A stretch of DNA of 64,000 nt from Lepiota brunneoincarnata. Taxonomy: Eukaryota; Basidiomycota; Agaricomycetes; Agaricales; Agaricaceae. The first letter of the stretch is position 1; every line of letters starts with the position of its first letter. The DNA is taken from positions 1-64,000 of the forward strand of contig JAEBUN010000010.1 of NCBI GenBank assembly GCA_023014365.1, read 5' to 3'. Of this stretch, positions 1-12,509 are shown piece after piece. The notes below the pieces were generated by a model. It was not told the DNA's origin and did no database searches. It worked only from the letters and a program-made list of their open reading frames with translations. Made by a program: the position numbers and the translations under genes.

Positions 1-223
1 GTCGCCCGACAGTGAACGACCACAAAACGGCACTCAGCGATGCGATTGTAGATTGTACACCCCATTCGGCCCGAGCCCCGTTCGCTAACTCTCGAGCACA
101 CTGACTAACGAGGGGATTGTGCAGGGCTTGCCACAATACCTAGTCACATGCACTTGGCTACATACGGAGGAAGATCCACCCAGCCAGAAACGTATCCAAC
201 CATATTCTCTCCCTCTTACTACC

Positions 224-2538
224 ATGGCCGTTGCAGATCAACCCATCCCTGTCTATACTAACTTGACAGATCTGTACGGGAGTTTAGGGGCGTCAATGAA
301 TTATGTTGAACGGTGGAATAATCTTGCAAAAGAATTCGAGAAGCGGTTCGGCCGCCCCCCAGCCTACATCACGAGAGCTCCAGGCCGAGTAAAGTGAGTC
401 GTGTTTCCTATTCCGCAGCAGAAATAGCGCCGATTTTCCGCGTCTAGCCTCATCGGTAAGGGCACTACATGCCACACACTCAGAAACCCGAAGTGATGTT
501 TGTCAGGCGAGCATATCGATTACGCGCTTTTCGGCGTTCTCCCCGCCGCTATCGAACGAGATATCTTAATCGCATGCGCACCTCGCGGAGTCACGACAAC
601 GACCCCTAGTCTAGAACCCAAACACGTTCAAGGAGGTGTCATCGCTGAGAACCTTAATCCTAAATATTCGAGACAAGTTTTTGCGCCCGGGGTTAAACCA
701 AAGACAAATGATGATATCCCCGAAAGTGTACACGCAGAACAGTGGTATCTTGACATCAATACAAAAGAGTTGCGATGGGAAAGCTATGTCAAGGCAGGTT
801 ACTATGTAAGCTTGTGGGCAGGATTTGGAGAATTTCTCGCCACTGATGCACGTTTATTTTGGGTCAGGGAGTTCTCTCGCACTACTTTACTGCTCCCGGG
901 TCGACAAGTTTGGATGAGCCCGTAGACCGCCCAATTCCCGTAGACCTACTTGTTACAGGCTCGGTTCCTGCCGGCTCGGGGCTGTCATCAAGCGCTGCGA
1001 TGGTGGTGGCGAGCACCCTTGCGTTTTTAGCGGTTAATGGCAAGGTGCACTTGCCCTTTGCAGAACATTGAGCGTGATTTTCGTGCTGATATATCTTTAG
1101 CTAGACCAGATAGAAGCAGCATCAGGGCTCCAGCCCCTGAACAAAGGAGCCTTAGTGGCAATGGCGATGGAGAACGAGAAGCGTGTTGGTAAGCGATTTA
1201 TCCACTCACTTGCAAAGGACGAAATCACGCATTTTGATTGGTCTAAATCCCCACATGCGCCAGGTGTAAACAGTGGAGGGTAAGCTCCTCCGACGCCACT
1301 ATAATTTGCTGTGCATTTTTTGTTTCCTGACAACAGCACAACAGGATGGATCAAGCCGCTTCCGTCATGTCAGATCCATCTTCTGCCCTCTACATCACCT
1401 TCTACCCCAGGCTCACGGCATCCCGTGTTCCACTTCCTCAACATGCCATCTTCGTTTGCGCAAATTCACTTGTCGTATCAGACAAAGCTGTCACAGCTAA
1501 ACATAGATATAATCTCCGAGTTGTTGAGACACTCGTCGGCGCGCGGATTCTCGCACGGGGTCTCGGTGTTAAGGTTGGCGAAAAGGAGAGGGTTACATAT
1601 AGGGACATTTTGGGCCGACTGGTTGGTGAGAACGAGGGACAAGATATGGGCACGGAAGCCTTGATGGTTGCGCTCGAGAGAATCAACACTAAACTTGATG
1701 TACTCAAGCCTTCAGGCGCCGAGAAACCAGCAGGCGAGCTGGGAATTACCATGGACGAAATGATTCAGATGTCTGGTTTGGGTCCAGAAGTCTTTCAGGA
1801 GGTGTACCTTTCCTGGGTTGACGGTAAATCGAAGCCTCTCCCCCCCCCCCCCCCCCCCCTCTGATGGATAGGGTCCTGATCGTTGTTGTTTTTCTTTTTT
1901 GCCGCACTTCGCTTCTAGTTGAAGCAACACGCTTCCAATTATACAAACGGGCGAAACACGTTTTTTCAGAAGCGTTTCGCGTACTCCAATTCCGCAAGGC
2001 CTGTTTAGACTCGACGGCGGTAACAAGCCCTGGTGGCGGGACATCTAGCGTTTCTCCTACTTTGCCGAATTTTGCAATCGAACAGCTAGGTCGGCTGATG
2101 AATGACTCACAAATCAGTTGCGCAGAGCTGTTCGAGTGTTCGTGTCCGGAATTAGATCTACTCACGCGCTTGGCGAGGGAGGCAGGTGCTTACGGGAGTC
2201 GTCTCACGGGTACGTACCACGATGAATGAGTAAATTTTTTAAATGAATGCGGATTATTCAATATGCCCTTTTCCCCAATGACGTATTAACTTGCAGGTGC
2301 CGGATGGGGTGGGTGTACGGTTTCATTGGTCGAAGAAGGCAAAGTGGATGAATTCATTCAACGAGTCAAGGCCACGTACCCGCCTTACGAGGATTTGGAA
2401 GGAGAAGCGCTGAGTGAGGTGATCTTTGCCACCCGGCCTAGTAGTGGTGCCTGTGGTATGTAATTTTTTTTTTTTTCTGGGTTCTTCGCAAGGACACGTT
2501 TATTCACCCTGGCTTCCGCAGTGTACAAATTTGAGTAA
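224..2538 (+). CDS. GAL1: galactokinase, 10 exons
   Basis: Galactokinase phosphorylates galactose at C1 in the cytosolic Leloir pathway. Exons: 224-393, 448-455, 507-805, 868-1044, 1101-1188, 1264-1279, 1345-1823, 1919-2209, 2297-2455, 2522-2538; the sum is 1704 nt, 567 aa, with no frame break. GHMP-kinase motifs are visible: the galactokinase signature RVNLIGEHIDY (residues ~55-65, assembled only if the 8-nt exon 448-455 is used), the phosphate loop PAGSGLSSSAAM (~192-203), GGMDQAASVMS, and the C-terminal GSRLTGAGWGGC (~505). The length fits fungal galactokinases. The start is the ATG at 224, because the reading continues into a typical N-terminus; an upstream in-frame ATG at 119 is less likely. 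A 20-base C run sits in intron 7. The family is certain from motifs; regulation is not visible. Confidence 0.95.
448..455 (+). other. 8-nt microexon of the galactokinase gene
   Basis: The bases between the acceptor ...CTAG and donor GTAAGG supply the last base of Asn, then Leu, Ile and the first base of Gly of the invariant galactokinase signature. Without it the signature is broken and the frame is lost. A second microexon of 16 nt (1264-1279) encodes part of the VNSGGMDQ motif of the same gene. Confidence 0.9.
1840..1859 (+). repeat. 20-base C run in galactokinase intron 7
   Basis: Uninterrupted C tract between donor 1824 and acceptor 1918. Similar tracts occur at 23962-23980 (19 C), 31972-31983 (12 C) and, as G, at 27439-27450. 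Confidence 0.9.
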
Positions 2539-2621
2539 AACCCCTTTTGGAGTGTACAGCAGTCCCGGCAAATCCATCAATATTAATATTAGGGGTACTA
2601 TTCAGAAGCGTCGGCACGCGT

Positions 2622-2656
<35 letters not shown>

Positions 2657-3180
2657 CAATTGAACGTAAGCGATCGAGTGCTGTTGACCACTGCCACTCA
2701 ACAATCAACAACTGAGACGCCTGAGCCCCTTTACGGGCGGTGTATTCTGGCAACAGCAACGATTTATGTATTCATGTACCTAGACTACCAACTACAAACT
2801 AAGTACTGAATGATAGGACGCGGACAACGAGACAAACAAAACATGAAGCAACGCAAGACAGCAACTCGACTGGGGCAAGAGACAATATACGTATGTGTAC
2901 GTTGTATATGCTAGTAATGATCCTTGGAACAAGTTTAGACTGGCGTGTAAGAGTAAGCAATGAATCAGATGCGAAATCAAAAAAAGTGAGAAAGGAATGC
3001 AAAGCCTAAAAGAATCAAGGAGCGGACTGCCCACCATGCCCGCGGTAACCATTGGGACCCCCACACCGCGGCTTTCTGGTTTAAGTCAAAAGAAAAAAAA
3101 AAGAATGATTCTACCAACCGAGCGCCAATAAGTTTCAGATGAGCGGCACATTTTCACCGAGCCTGAGTGTAGCGTTTGTC
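2539..3180. other. intergenic, convergent 3' ends, 34-base T run
   Basis: Spacer between the galactokinase stop and the stop of the F-box gene on the other strand. It contains an uninterrupted T tract at 2623-2656 and no convincing reading frame. It presumably holds both 3' UTRs. Confidence 0.6.
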
Positions 3181-4999
3181 TTAGTTCATATGCCCAACAT
3201 CGCAGAAGCTAGCGATGCTAGGAATGCTACGGGCAAAGGCATGCATGAGGCTTGTGTCGACGCGGGCGTCCGGTATCCAGAGACTGATACTTTTAAGGGA
3301 ACAGTCCGGGAAGCTATGCTCCGCGAGGTCCGCTTCCAACCCCTGCAACATAGAACTTGAGTCGATGCATTCGGTGAGAGTGGTAAGAACGATGACTTAC
3401 GAGTGAGATCGCAGGTCCAAAACTCCACGACCCGTCGATGAAAATAGACAGTTCCTTCAGCTTCTGTAACCCCGAACATATCAGTTGCACAACCTCGATA
3501 TCAAGTTCGGAGATGTTGAAATGAAGTATCTCTAGACCCTCGCAATCGGAAAGGGCGTCCACTAGCTCTCTGACTTCTGCAGGCTGCAACGAGCGGTCTC
3601 GAACATAAAGCTTGGTGAGGGAGGACGAAGCGTGGTGGACGGCATTGAGGAGGACCGGCATACCCTCGGGAAGATGAGTAGGAAATATATCCAACGTAGT
3701 GAGGCCAGAAAAGCCTGCGGGTTCATCGGCAAGCCGAGTCAGGAACTGCACAAGCGGCGTCTCGTCTATCTTATCCAACGCTGCACCTGTAGGGTTGAAC
3801 CTGATTTCGATGTCTTTGAGGACAGGTGTGGAAGTAGTGAGGAGCCTAAGGAGGGTCGTAGGGTCTTGGAGGGACCTCTTGTACGGGATGTGCATGCTCA
3901 TGTGATGCAGCTGGGGGAACATGGGAATGCGAGCAAAGAAAGAAGACAAATCCAAGTCTACCCAGAAGAGGAATGTGAGAGATTTGAGTTGGGGAGCGTA
4001 TGCTGCGATGAAGGGCGCAAGGTACATCTCGAGGGTTTCACGTTCCTCGGAGAAGGAGCGATGGGGGTTTTGCAGGTCGAGAGCAACTCCGATCTCGAGG
4101 GCGGTGAGATTGGAGAGGACTGGGGAGGAAGCGGAGAGGTGCTGGAAGCTGTCGATGTTTCCATGGAAGGAGAGGTTGGTCAAATTGGAACCAAAAGACA
4201 ACCAAGCGGTAGTGAGAAGGGGGTGAAGGCTGTAGGCGGGGTCGAGATCCCAGCAGTCAACGGAGAAGTGAGTGATGCCAGTGAGGTGGGGCATGGCACT
4301 GAGGAGCAGGTCCATTGTTTGCACGAAGGTCGGTGGGGATTCCCTCTTCAAAAAAGCGAGGGCGACGGCTAAGCGGGCATTGAGGTTTCGCTTGATGCTG
4401 TGCCAGGACAGAGGCAGAGTGCCGGGATGACTCGCCGTGATGCCGGGACGGCCTGCGATCTCCAAACGCTTTATCCCGGCAATCTGGACGTCGAGGTATT
4501 GGACGATGGGAGCGTGGGCGGGAAGCCTGGAAACATGGGTGAATGGCTAGATTGACGTGGTGGGGGTTGAGATGCTTACTTTATGGTGTCCAGCAGCTTG
4601 CATGTGGCCTTGTCTTCCCACTTGCGGACGCAGACTGTGGAAAAACACATTTTGAGGTAGCGCTCAAGCAACGCGCCGTGAACAGAACAGATATTGCCTG
4701 AGGTCCTTTTCAGGGATGAAGTCAGCGATAGCGTGCCAAACGTCGCTGGGAAGGTCGATCTGGTATGAAGGTTGTGGAGGTTGTTGTTTTGAAGGAGTGC
4801 AGAACACGGTGGTGGAAGTGGGGGGTGAAGAAAGAGGGTCAGGCGAGCTGTTGAGGTATTTATTGAGTGGGCGGGGATTCGGCTCCGTGTGTTGTGCTGG
4901 TGAGGGGCGCACCTGTTGGAGTGGAAAGAGTGACTGGACATTTCTAGCTAAGAGAGAGAGAGTTGGTCTCTGTGTGAGATGCGGACCTACAACATTCAT
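3181..4999 (-). CDS. F-box domain protein with LRR-like C-terminal region
   Basis: Probable substrate adaptor of an SCF ubiquitin ligase. Three exons: 4580-4999, 3401-4526, 3181-3342. Residues ~75-115 form an F-box (IDLPSDVWHAIADFIPEKDL, then a VHGALLERYLKMCFS segment that matches the second half of F-boxes). The long second exon is Leu-rich with regularly spaced hydrophobic stretches, as in the LRR-like tails of the large basidiomycete F-box family; the gene at 48384 has the same plan. The F-box is split between two frames: one surplus base near 4686 (total 1708 nt, one over a multiple of three) must be removed to join them, giving ~568 aa. I treat this as a sequence error. Target unknown. 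Confidence 0.8.
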
Positions 5000-7383
5000 C
5001 GTTCACGTGCCGCATCGAGATTAACATGACCGATCCACCGGACCTTTTTTTTTTTTTCTTTTGCTGTTCATCGCGACCCTCTCCTTTGTTGACGACAACA
5101 CGTGTAGCCCTGGCTGGGAAACATTCAATACCTGGAATCTAATTTCCCCGTTTTCGTCATTGGAATCGCTCGACCGAAACTGTCAATGGGGTTACTTACG
5201 ACAACAATCTGTCCCGTTCATTGACACAGACCACAGGCCACAGGTGTCTTAGGATTCTTTCTCGTAACTTGTTATTACTCTCCCACCTGTGCACCTTCTC
5301 GACGTAATAATTATGGCCTGAATCTTCATTTTCGGGAAGGCTCCCCAATCCACGGACGCTTTTGGGTCTGGCTATTTACTGCTCGTGCTCAATGACCCCT
5401 GGCAAAGGCAGAAACGCTCATGCAACTCGGAATATGAGTAATTATGCTGCCCAATAGTAACCAGCACGCATTTACCCCTTGAAGCGGCTTTGTGTATCCC
5501 TGACGCACCCCTGCTTCCGCCATCAGGGCACCCACTGGTGAACCGCGCCCTATCACCCCTACTCCATTGTCCATGGGAGCGCCACACCTTCCTCGTTGGT
5601 ACTCATCTCCGTTGACCTCCATTTTTGTGCCGCAAAAATCTCAAGTTTTTCCGCGTACCAACCTAAAGCAGCCGTCTCGGTCCCTTTGGGTCGTGTTGCC
5701 ATAGCGCTGAGAAGATGGGCCGGGGCATAGTTCAAGGCCTCATGTTCACACTGTGTCCAACTCAAAAGTTTTGTGCTTGACCTTTCTGGAAGGACAAAGA
5801 GAAAGGCTCGGAAAATTCCGCCGCATGCGTATACTTCTTGTTGGTGGCTTTTGTTCACCTCTCGCCGGCTGCGAGCCAGAAGCACTGCGCTCTAGAGGCA
5901 GAGCTATTCACTACTGTGTTTTTGATCCGGCTCATATATCCTCTCGGTCTCTGGCATCAGAAAGAATCAATATTGTAGCCCATTGCCCCGATGTCTGGCT
6001 CTTGTCTGTGTCTAAGGGCTGAGTCTCCCTAAACACCGTCTCTACTTACTCCAAATTTGTCCTGTTGCGAGTCCTGGGTGCATACGCGTCGGCACTTAAT
6101 TACGCTCTTTGATGAGTCAACATCTGGCCAACACAGCTTTCCATCGCTATCAAGCTGTCCTGGAACCAAAATCACTCAGGTGCTGTACAGTCAGGGAGAC
6201 TTGCAGCCCATCGGCTGAGCTGCCTTTGGGTCACGACACCCCCCCCGCCTTCATGCTACTTCCATGGCCTTTCTGCTTGTAAGGTGGGAATATAACGCAC
6301 AACCCTAACGATCCTGGAATCCGGTGCACGGCTTGGAGTGGTTCCTTGCACGGTAACTCGGTTTGGGTCGAGGAGCTGTACATCCGAGGAGTCATCCTGC
6401 GTGAACAATCCGAAGAGATGGCGTTTCGGAAAGCGATCTGCGATCTCACAAATGGCCGAAGCATCCATTGCAAGCTAGCGTCTGAAAATTGTGTGAGATA
6501 TTTGTTTAGGGTTGGAGCGCCTGATTGTGTGGCCTGCGCTCCAATTGGTCGGGCTATAGAATGTTCGACGGCGTTGATCGGGATAGGGACAAGGGGATGA
6601 CACGGTTAGTTGACTTCTTGTTAAAAAGTTCTTTTGATCAGATTCTTGTTGTCGATCCGACTTATCCGGGTCGAAATCCGGGGAGTGTACGCAACCCCGG
6701 CCAACCATCCCTACAGGACCGGTCGAGGCTTCGAGAACACAATTTCTTGTATGAAAACCCGGATGGGCAAGCGGAATGATTAATTTTTAAGGTCGAGTTC
6801 GAGAAGCATATGAGTGATCATAATGATGCTTGCAGCAATTACGCCATTTGTTTCGTCCGCAATGTGCTACGGGAATCAGAGCCACCCCTACATGGCTTGG
6901 CAGGCGTGGCCATGTTGGCGAACGGAGCGACATGTTGTAGCGATAACTATGAGCTAAAAGGACGAACAGCGAGATTGCTGGTGCTGATAGTAGGCCTGGG
7001 GTGGGAAATGCATTGTTGTTCTGCATTTGGTAGTTGTTACGAATTGAATTGTATAGCTGGGAAATCCCAGATGGAGGGGCATGTCCAACCTTGAGGCCCT
7101 TGTGGCGAGAGTGAAGCAGGAATATGACATCCATCTGGCGTCGTGTTTTTGCAAGAACAGCAAATTTGATGCATTAGGCTCCGCATGCCCTATTGTTTTG
7201 TCATCTCCGAATCGTCCGAATGGACGAAGACTGCAGTTCATTCTTACAACTAAGTAATTCGTGCGCTGGAGGGCCGTGGAACAGGAATAGACCGATTTTA
7301 GCTCGACAGGTTTGATTGATTTGATTATCACGTGGCCAAGGATTTTAGCGGCCCTGTGCCTCGTTCTTTGCTATTTTGCATTC
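5000..7383. other. 2.4 kb without a recognisable gene
   Basis: Only short open frames on both strands with no motif, no consistent splice pattern and no repeat I can recognise. It holds the promoter of the F-box gene at its left end and presumably that of the DUF4238 gene at its right end. Decayed transposon sequence is possible but I see no terminal repeats. Confidence 0.5.
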
Positions 7384-8890
7384 ATGACCTCCGAAGCACA
7401 GGCTCGTTCGATTCCGAAAGTTCAGTACCAGCATTACATCCCACGTTTCATCCTACGCAATTTTCTAGAAACACAAGGCCCACCCAAGTAAGCACCGTGT
7501 AAGCCCACAGTGCAGCATACTCATTGAACCCTCATTAAATGTTACGTTTAGAACGAGCAAGCAGCGCGGCAAAGATTACTGGAAGGCCCTCAAGAAAGGC
7601 GCCGAGCCCGAACTTCTCGGTGTCTATGACCTCAATGCAAGGGTTTTGCAGTCGCGGCCGATTGCGAAGAGCTTTGGGGAGAACAACCTCTATACCGATA
7701 TCACGAATGAAATTCATTCCCAGCATGTGGAGATGAAGCTGTCGCGGCTGGAGAACGAGGCGGCACAGGTCATCATGACTATCCAGGATTCCCTTGGCGA
7801 CGGTACTTTAACCTTAACGAGGAGATCCCTAGAGATATTACGCAAATTCGTGTTCGTCATGCATTTGCGGGAAGCCACGGAATCGAAGCACGTACTTCAA
7901 CCCCATCGTTGACGATCGCATGGCAGATTGGATACACCAGTATATGCGGACGCGTAATATCAAAACATGGGAGGAGATATGGTTGCATGCGCTCGCGTAC
8001 TATCTCGACACCCCACATGCGGCCATCGTCGCAGAGGGGGAGAGGATTCATGCTAATTACACACCGGAACGATGGTCCGAAATGATGTCGACTAGAGTTG
8101 ACCCCAACGTTGGAAATTGGTTCGCGGCGGACTATGAGGCCCTCGCGAATTCAGCACTATTTTGGTGTTTGGGAAGCTGCTCCAGGGCACGAGTTTGTGT
8201 TAGGGAACAACAGCTTTGGCCTTTGGGAAGGGTTGGTTTTCGGGTCACCAGTCCGTCCATCGCATATTCGTGATTAGTCCGAGACTAGTCCTCGTCCTCC
8301 GGAACAATATCCTCCGGCAGTCCCGACTAGGAACGATGATGCACGCCATGGTTAGGAGCAGCCTTGTCGATGTCTCTACTCCACCTCCGGTCACGAAATA
8401 CCATGGCACATTTGGTTCCGCGGCTGCCTTGGCTGCTTATCGTGCGACGCCCATCGCACAGAAAGACACGTACACATTTCGCATCACGAGGCTTACTGCA
8501 AAACAAACGAAAAATCTCAACAGCGTTATTCTATTAAACGTGCCACAGAATGGCCTTTTGATCTTCTCGTCAAAGCAAAATATGCTCGAGGCGATTCACA
8601 GCTACGTCACTTCGCCAGATGCTATCACTCGGTTTGGAGACCCACTCGAGAGATACTCTGCACTCCTTTCTACCCTCGATCGCGCCCTCAACCCCTCAGA
8701 TGTTGAAGAAAAGCCCACAGGGGCAGAGCTTGAAGTGACGTCGCAGTGCAGTCCACCGCAGGTGGGGACGCTTCAACCCTCGATGAAGGAATTGGATGCC
8801 CCAAAGCCTCGCGGCTCGTTGGTACTGACTCTTTCACTTTCACTAGTACTTGCTTTTGCGCTGCTACTGGCGACACTGGATTGTAGCTGA
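7384..8890 (+). CDS. DUF4238 family protein with C-terminal membrane segment
   Basis: DUF4238 proteins are widespread in bacteria and fungi and have no established function. Two exons: 7384-7487 and 7552-8890. The family hallmark HYIPRFILRNF lies near residue 17. Downstream, the conserved blocks FNPIVDDRMADW, FGVWEAAPGHEFVLGNNSFG and HRIFVISPRLVLVLRN are each present but in successive frames. Three surplus bases (near 7879, 8160 and 8248) account for all shifts; the coding length 1443 nt is then consistent with ~479 aa. The last ~25 residues are strongly hydrophobic (GSLVLTLSLSLVLAFALLLA), suggesting a tail anchor, which is not typical for the family. Either an assembly-damaged functional gene (preferred) or a decaying one. 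Confidence 0.75.
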
Positions 8891-9889
8891 CTTTGATTTT
8901 TTAACATTTGTACTTGCTATATGATACCCAGCCTTTTAGAGGTAGGAAATAGGAACATTGGATTGGGTGATAATTCAGCCAACGCTGTGAAAGATGATGT
9001 ATAAGTAGCGTTGGCTGAGGAACTAATCTTACTTCCAGACCGTGCGTCTTGTTGTCTGGAGGGTCACGTGATCATTTTAGCTACTTCCTTCTCCCTGCGT
9101 CCGCTCTCTGTCTTCTGTTCCTCGAAAAGCCGGTTCTCTCAATATTCGATTGCCCTAGGCTATTTGAATGCACATAACCGAGGTCTCCTTTTCCCTGCAT
9201 GACCACCGAATTTATGCTTATCCAACTTCCTTTTCAGTGAAACAGATAGGGCCTTCTTGACCAGGTCAACGGGGTCACCATTCCCTGTCCCACCTAAGGC
9301 CCTTTGCCACACGTTTAACAACAGCACGCGAGGCGGCGGTTGATCAGTAGCCTATAGCGTGGCGATTTTATACCACGCATTGGAATCATGTGTTCCTGGA
9401 GCTGCATCTTGGCGAGAGGACATACGTGCCGCCTCGACACCACCTGAGTCGCATAGGACGATGGGGCTGGCTCGAATTGATGTGAGTTTCTGTCTCCAAC
9501 GAGTCGCCTATTTCTCGCTGGGGTCGCAAAGGCCAGGCGAAATTTGACATTTTTCATACCCACACAGGGCTGGTGCTTTTCGAACGTATACTCGACGACT
9601 TCTCCAGTATGGCAGTCGTGGAGGGTTCAAATGCAACACAAGAACTTGTACTTCCTGCCTTCTCCCACCCGCTACAGTGTGCTGCCTCACCACCCGTCAG
9701 AGGTTTTCAAGTCTTGTTCATACCAACCTGCGGCAACTAGCGCTGAGTGAAGTAAATGAAACTCTTCAGTCGCGTCGGCTATTCTCTTGCCACCTTGGAT
9801 CGTGAGTGAGTCAGTAAATCTATGCTGAGAGGGGAAGTGTTTACCCTTGTCCTAAAGCTGGCGAGTACACCAAGCTATATCACCATGGT
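8891..9889. other. intergenic, nothing recognised
   Basis: About 1 kb with only short unrelated frames. No motif, tRNA or repeat boundary seen. Confidence 0.4.
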
Positions 9890-11510
9890 CTTCAAGACTT
9901 CATTAATAGGCGCCCTAGACGTATCGCGTGTTCACTATCACCGTCCTCGTACATCCACGCACTCTTACATCCTCCAGGCAACCCAACAAAGTCCGCTCCC
10001 AGCCATCAGACCTGGGCCCGATCCCTGCCCATGTGTTTGTCAGCTGCTTGACAACTTAACCCCTCAAATCCTTGGCAAGTCCTTCCCTGGACTGCTCGTC
10101 GCCACTGGATTGTTGTTAGTATCACAACGTCCCTGTTCGGGCCCCGTTATTCTCGAGGATACGTCAGCAAGTGCCCAAATTCCTGTTCACAGGGCCAGCC
10201 ATATACAGTCCTGGTCGCTTCATGGATATCCTATACGACTTTGGCGCAATATTTGAATCGACAATTTACGTACCACGGAACTGGTATTTGAACAGAATGT
10301 TGCCCCCGAAGTGTTATCGGGATCTCGTAACTAGCAATCCTTCCCGCATATAAGCCAGCGACCTGGTTCTCCCCCATCTCGCCTTTGATACACTCGCTTA
10401 AACAGCGCCCGGTTCGAGCTCATTCCTCTCAACGTTGGAGGTCTTTTACTACGGTGCGGTTCAATATAACCCCGGCGGGAAATCCGATTCAGCTGGGGAT
10501 CTATGAAGAGGAGGGAAATTTTGGAAATACCTGTAGGTTGCGTCTTTCGCACGAACTATCTCTCCAACCGCTCCTAAAGCCTGTTCTTTGCAGCGTCCCA
10601 ACATTCTTTACCCTTGGCTTGATGTGCCACACTGCTTGGGAAGTTGGTATCGCGTTCGACACACGAGGAAAAGCGCAATGAGCATTTTTTCTCGACGCGC
10701 GCTAATTGCGCCACACATTCCTCACATCTTCACCTCCGCCTTTTCTTACCTCTAATCACCCACAAGACTTTCACACAAGAAGGACATATAATATCCCGTC
10801 CTTGGGTTGCATGGTCGTTTCAAGAGACGCGGTCTTGTCGACGAACGACGTTCTTTCCGTTTCCACCCTCCACCCATTTTTGACTCAACGCTTGCTTTTT
10901 GCCCACCTTGTTCTCGTGTCTTACTCCCCAGTCCTATGCGTTCTCCCACCTCTTTCTTTCTTTGAGCCCTCCAAGTCTGGTTCCCCGATATTAATCCCGC
11001 AGCCGTGGTACTATCCAAATAGTCCAACTTTCCACATTATTGGACCTTATAGGCTTCATTCTTTGAAGGAAATACCACCAATACCATTTTTCGCATGGCC
11101 TCATTCGTCTGTGGCTTGGGGAGGAGCAAAGACGCGTCCCTTTGTCGTGGAATTGGGTTTTTTCTCTTCCTCTCCTCATATCGCACACACACCTTGTTCT
11201 ATCCCCCCTCGATGCTCCCGTCACCGTTTCCCAGCACGTTTTCCAACTCACCATCCGTCCTTGCCTAGTTTTATTTCGTACCTCGAGTGCCCCCACCCCA
11301 AATCTCGAGTTTCAAACCTTGAAACTTGAATCCCCGCTCTCGACACCCTACCTCCTATCCAACGACGCGTCAATCGTGCCCTAGGTGGGGCCCAGGGCGA
11401 GATATATCAACCGATCGATGAAAGCGACGCGTCATTGAATACCTTTGCAAGTGCATGGATCTCTGCTCGTGCTTTGGCTTTTGCTTGTTCTGTCACCTGA
11501 CTCTTTCGGT
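9890..11510 (+). repeat. dispersed repeat, copy A (about 1.6 kb)
   Basis: This stretch aligns, in reverse complement, with 16220-17905. Matching landmarks in order: ACATCCTCCA(G/A)(G/A)CAACCCAA near 9970, CGCAATATTTGAATCGACAA near 10240, GTAGGTTG(C/T)GTCTTTCGCA near 10535, GGAGGAGCAAAGACGCGTCC near 11120, CCCGCTCTCGACACCC near 11332, and GCTTTTGCTTG..CTGTCACCTGA near 11480. Identity by eye is around 65-75 %, with length differences. No transposase, reverse transcriptase or terminal inverted repeat was found, so the element class is unknown; the open frame 10706-11329 is low-complexity and not convincing as protein. Bounds are approximate. Confidence 0.7.
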
Positions 11511-12509
11511 TTTTAAAAACGGACTGGACTCGCGACGCGCCCCTGGTCAATGCGTCTCTCAGGATTACCTTTCCGGCTGTGGTTAGGGGGTCGGGAATGG
11601 GCCAGTCAAGGTCGAGAACGATGATATCGAAATCGATATGCTGAGGTGCAGTTGTAGTCGTGACTAGACAAGACGGTGGACCTCCGAAATGGACTGCTTT
11701 ATTGTTAATTGTAGGCTAGCTCATGCGTGACGATATAGAAAAACTATTGTTTTGTGAACCTCATGTCTTCAAGCATATCTCCCCGAGCCAAGGAAATCCA
11801 TACATTATGCTACATGGTTACAGCAGTCCAGCTATAAAGGGCACTTGAACTCGTGCGCTGACCGAAGGAACACCCTGTAAACTGAAATAACCTAGGGATG
11901 GAAGAAGGTAAACATGAAGATTCATAACCACAAAGAAGCATGTGAGTCTGCGGAAGACATGAAGGTAACGTGAAAAATGATGTGGAAATGAACAGTGCAG
12001 AAAATAGCATAAAAATAAAACGGCGAGGATTGTCGTATATGTAAAATGGAGCGTTGGTCTAGAGTGAGGGGAGAAATGGAAATCGAGTTGGGTGATGTTG
12101 GGATATTGAGTAGGGTAGGGGGTATGATTTTGGCTTTTGTGGGGATTGACTGTCGAAAGCTAGAGTGTTTGGTGTTGGTATCAAGTGGACGAGTGAATAT
12201 GCTTCGGGGTGTCAGGCGGGTCGACAACGCTGTGCAGCGATGAAGAGAGACTGAAAAAGAACACTAAAGGACTGTAGATGAGAGTGCCACAAAGGGGAAC
12301 TCGAAAATGGCATAGAGAAAGCGCATAAAATGTAAAACATGGAAGGAGTGTCAAGCGGTGGGCAATGAAAAGAGCATATACATATCATGAAATAAGAAAG
12401 CCACAATGAAAGCATCAAAGGAGGTTGCAAGAAGCGGAGTTACGACTCAGTTCAAACTGAACACGCACAAGTGGCAACCCGCCCCCCAAAGTCCTCTCCA
12501 GCACACACA
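11511..12509. other. intergenic, 3' flank of the coiled-coil gene
   Basis: No coding signal. AT-richer segments near 11700-12050 and 12250-12430 may be 3' UTR of the gene on the minus strand. Confidence 0.45.

Noticed and set aside
3632..4372. 246-codon open frame on the plus strand
   Set aside because: Exact antisense of the F-box gene's main exon; composition (Glu/Gly/Val-rich) is that of a shadow frame.
10706..11329. 207-codon open frame in repeat copy A
   Set aside because: Pro/Ser/Phe-rich low-complexity reading; copy B does not conserve the frame.
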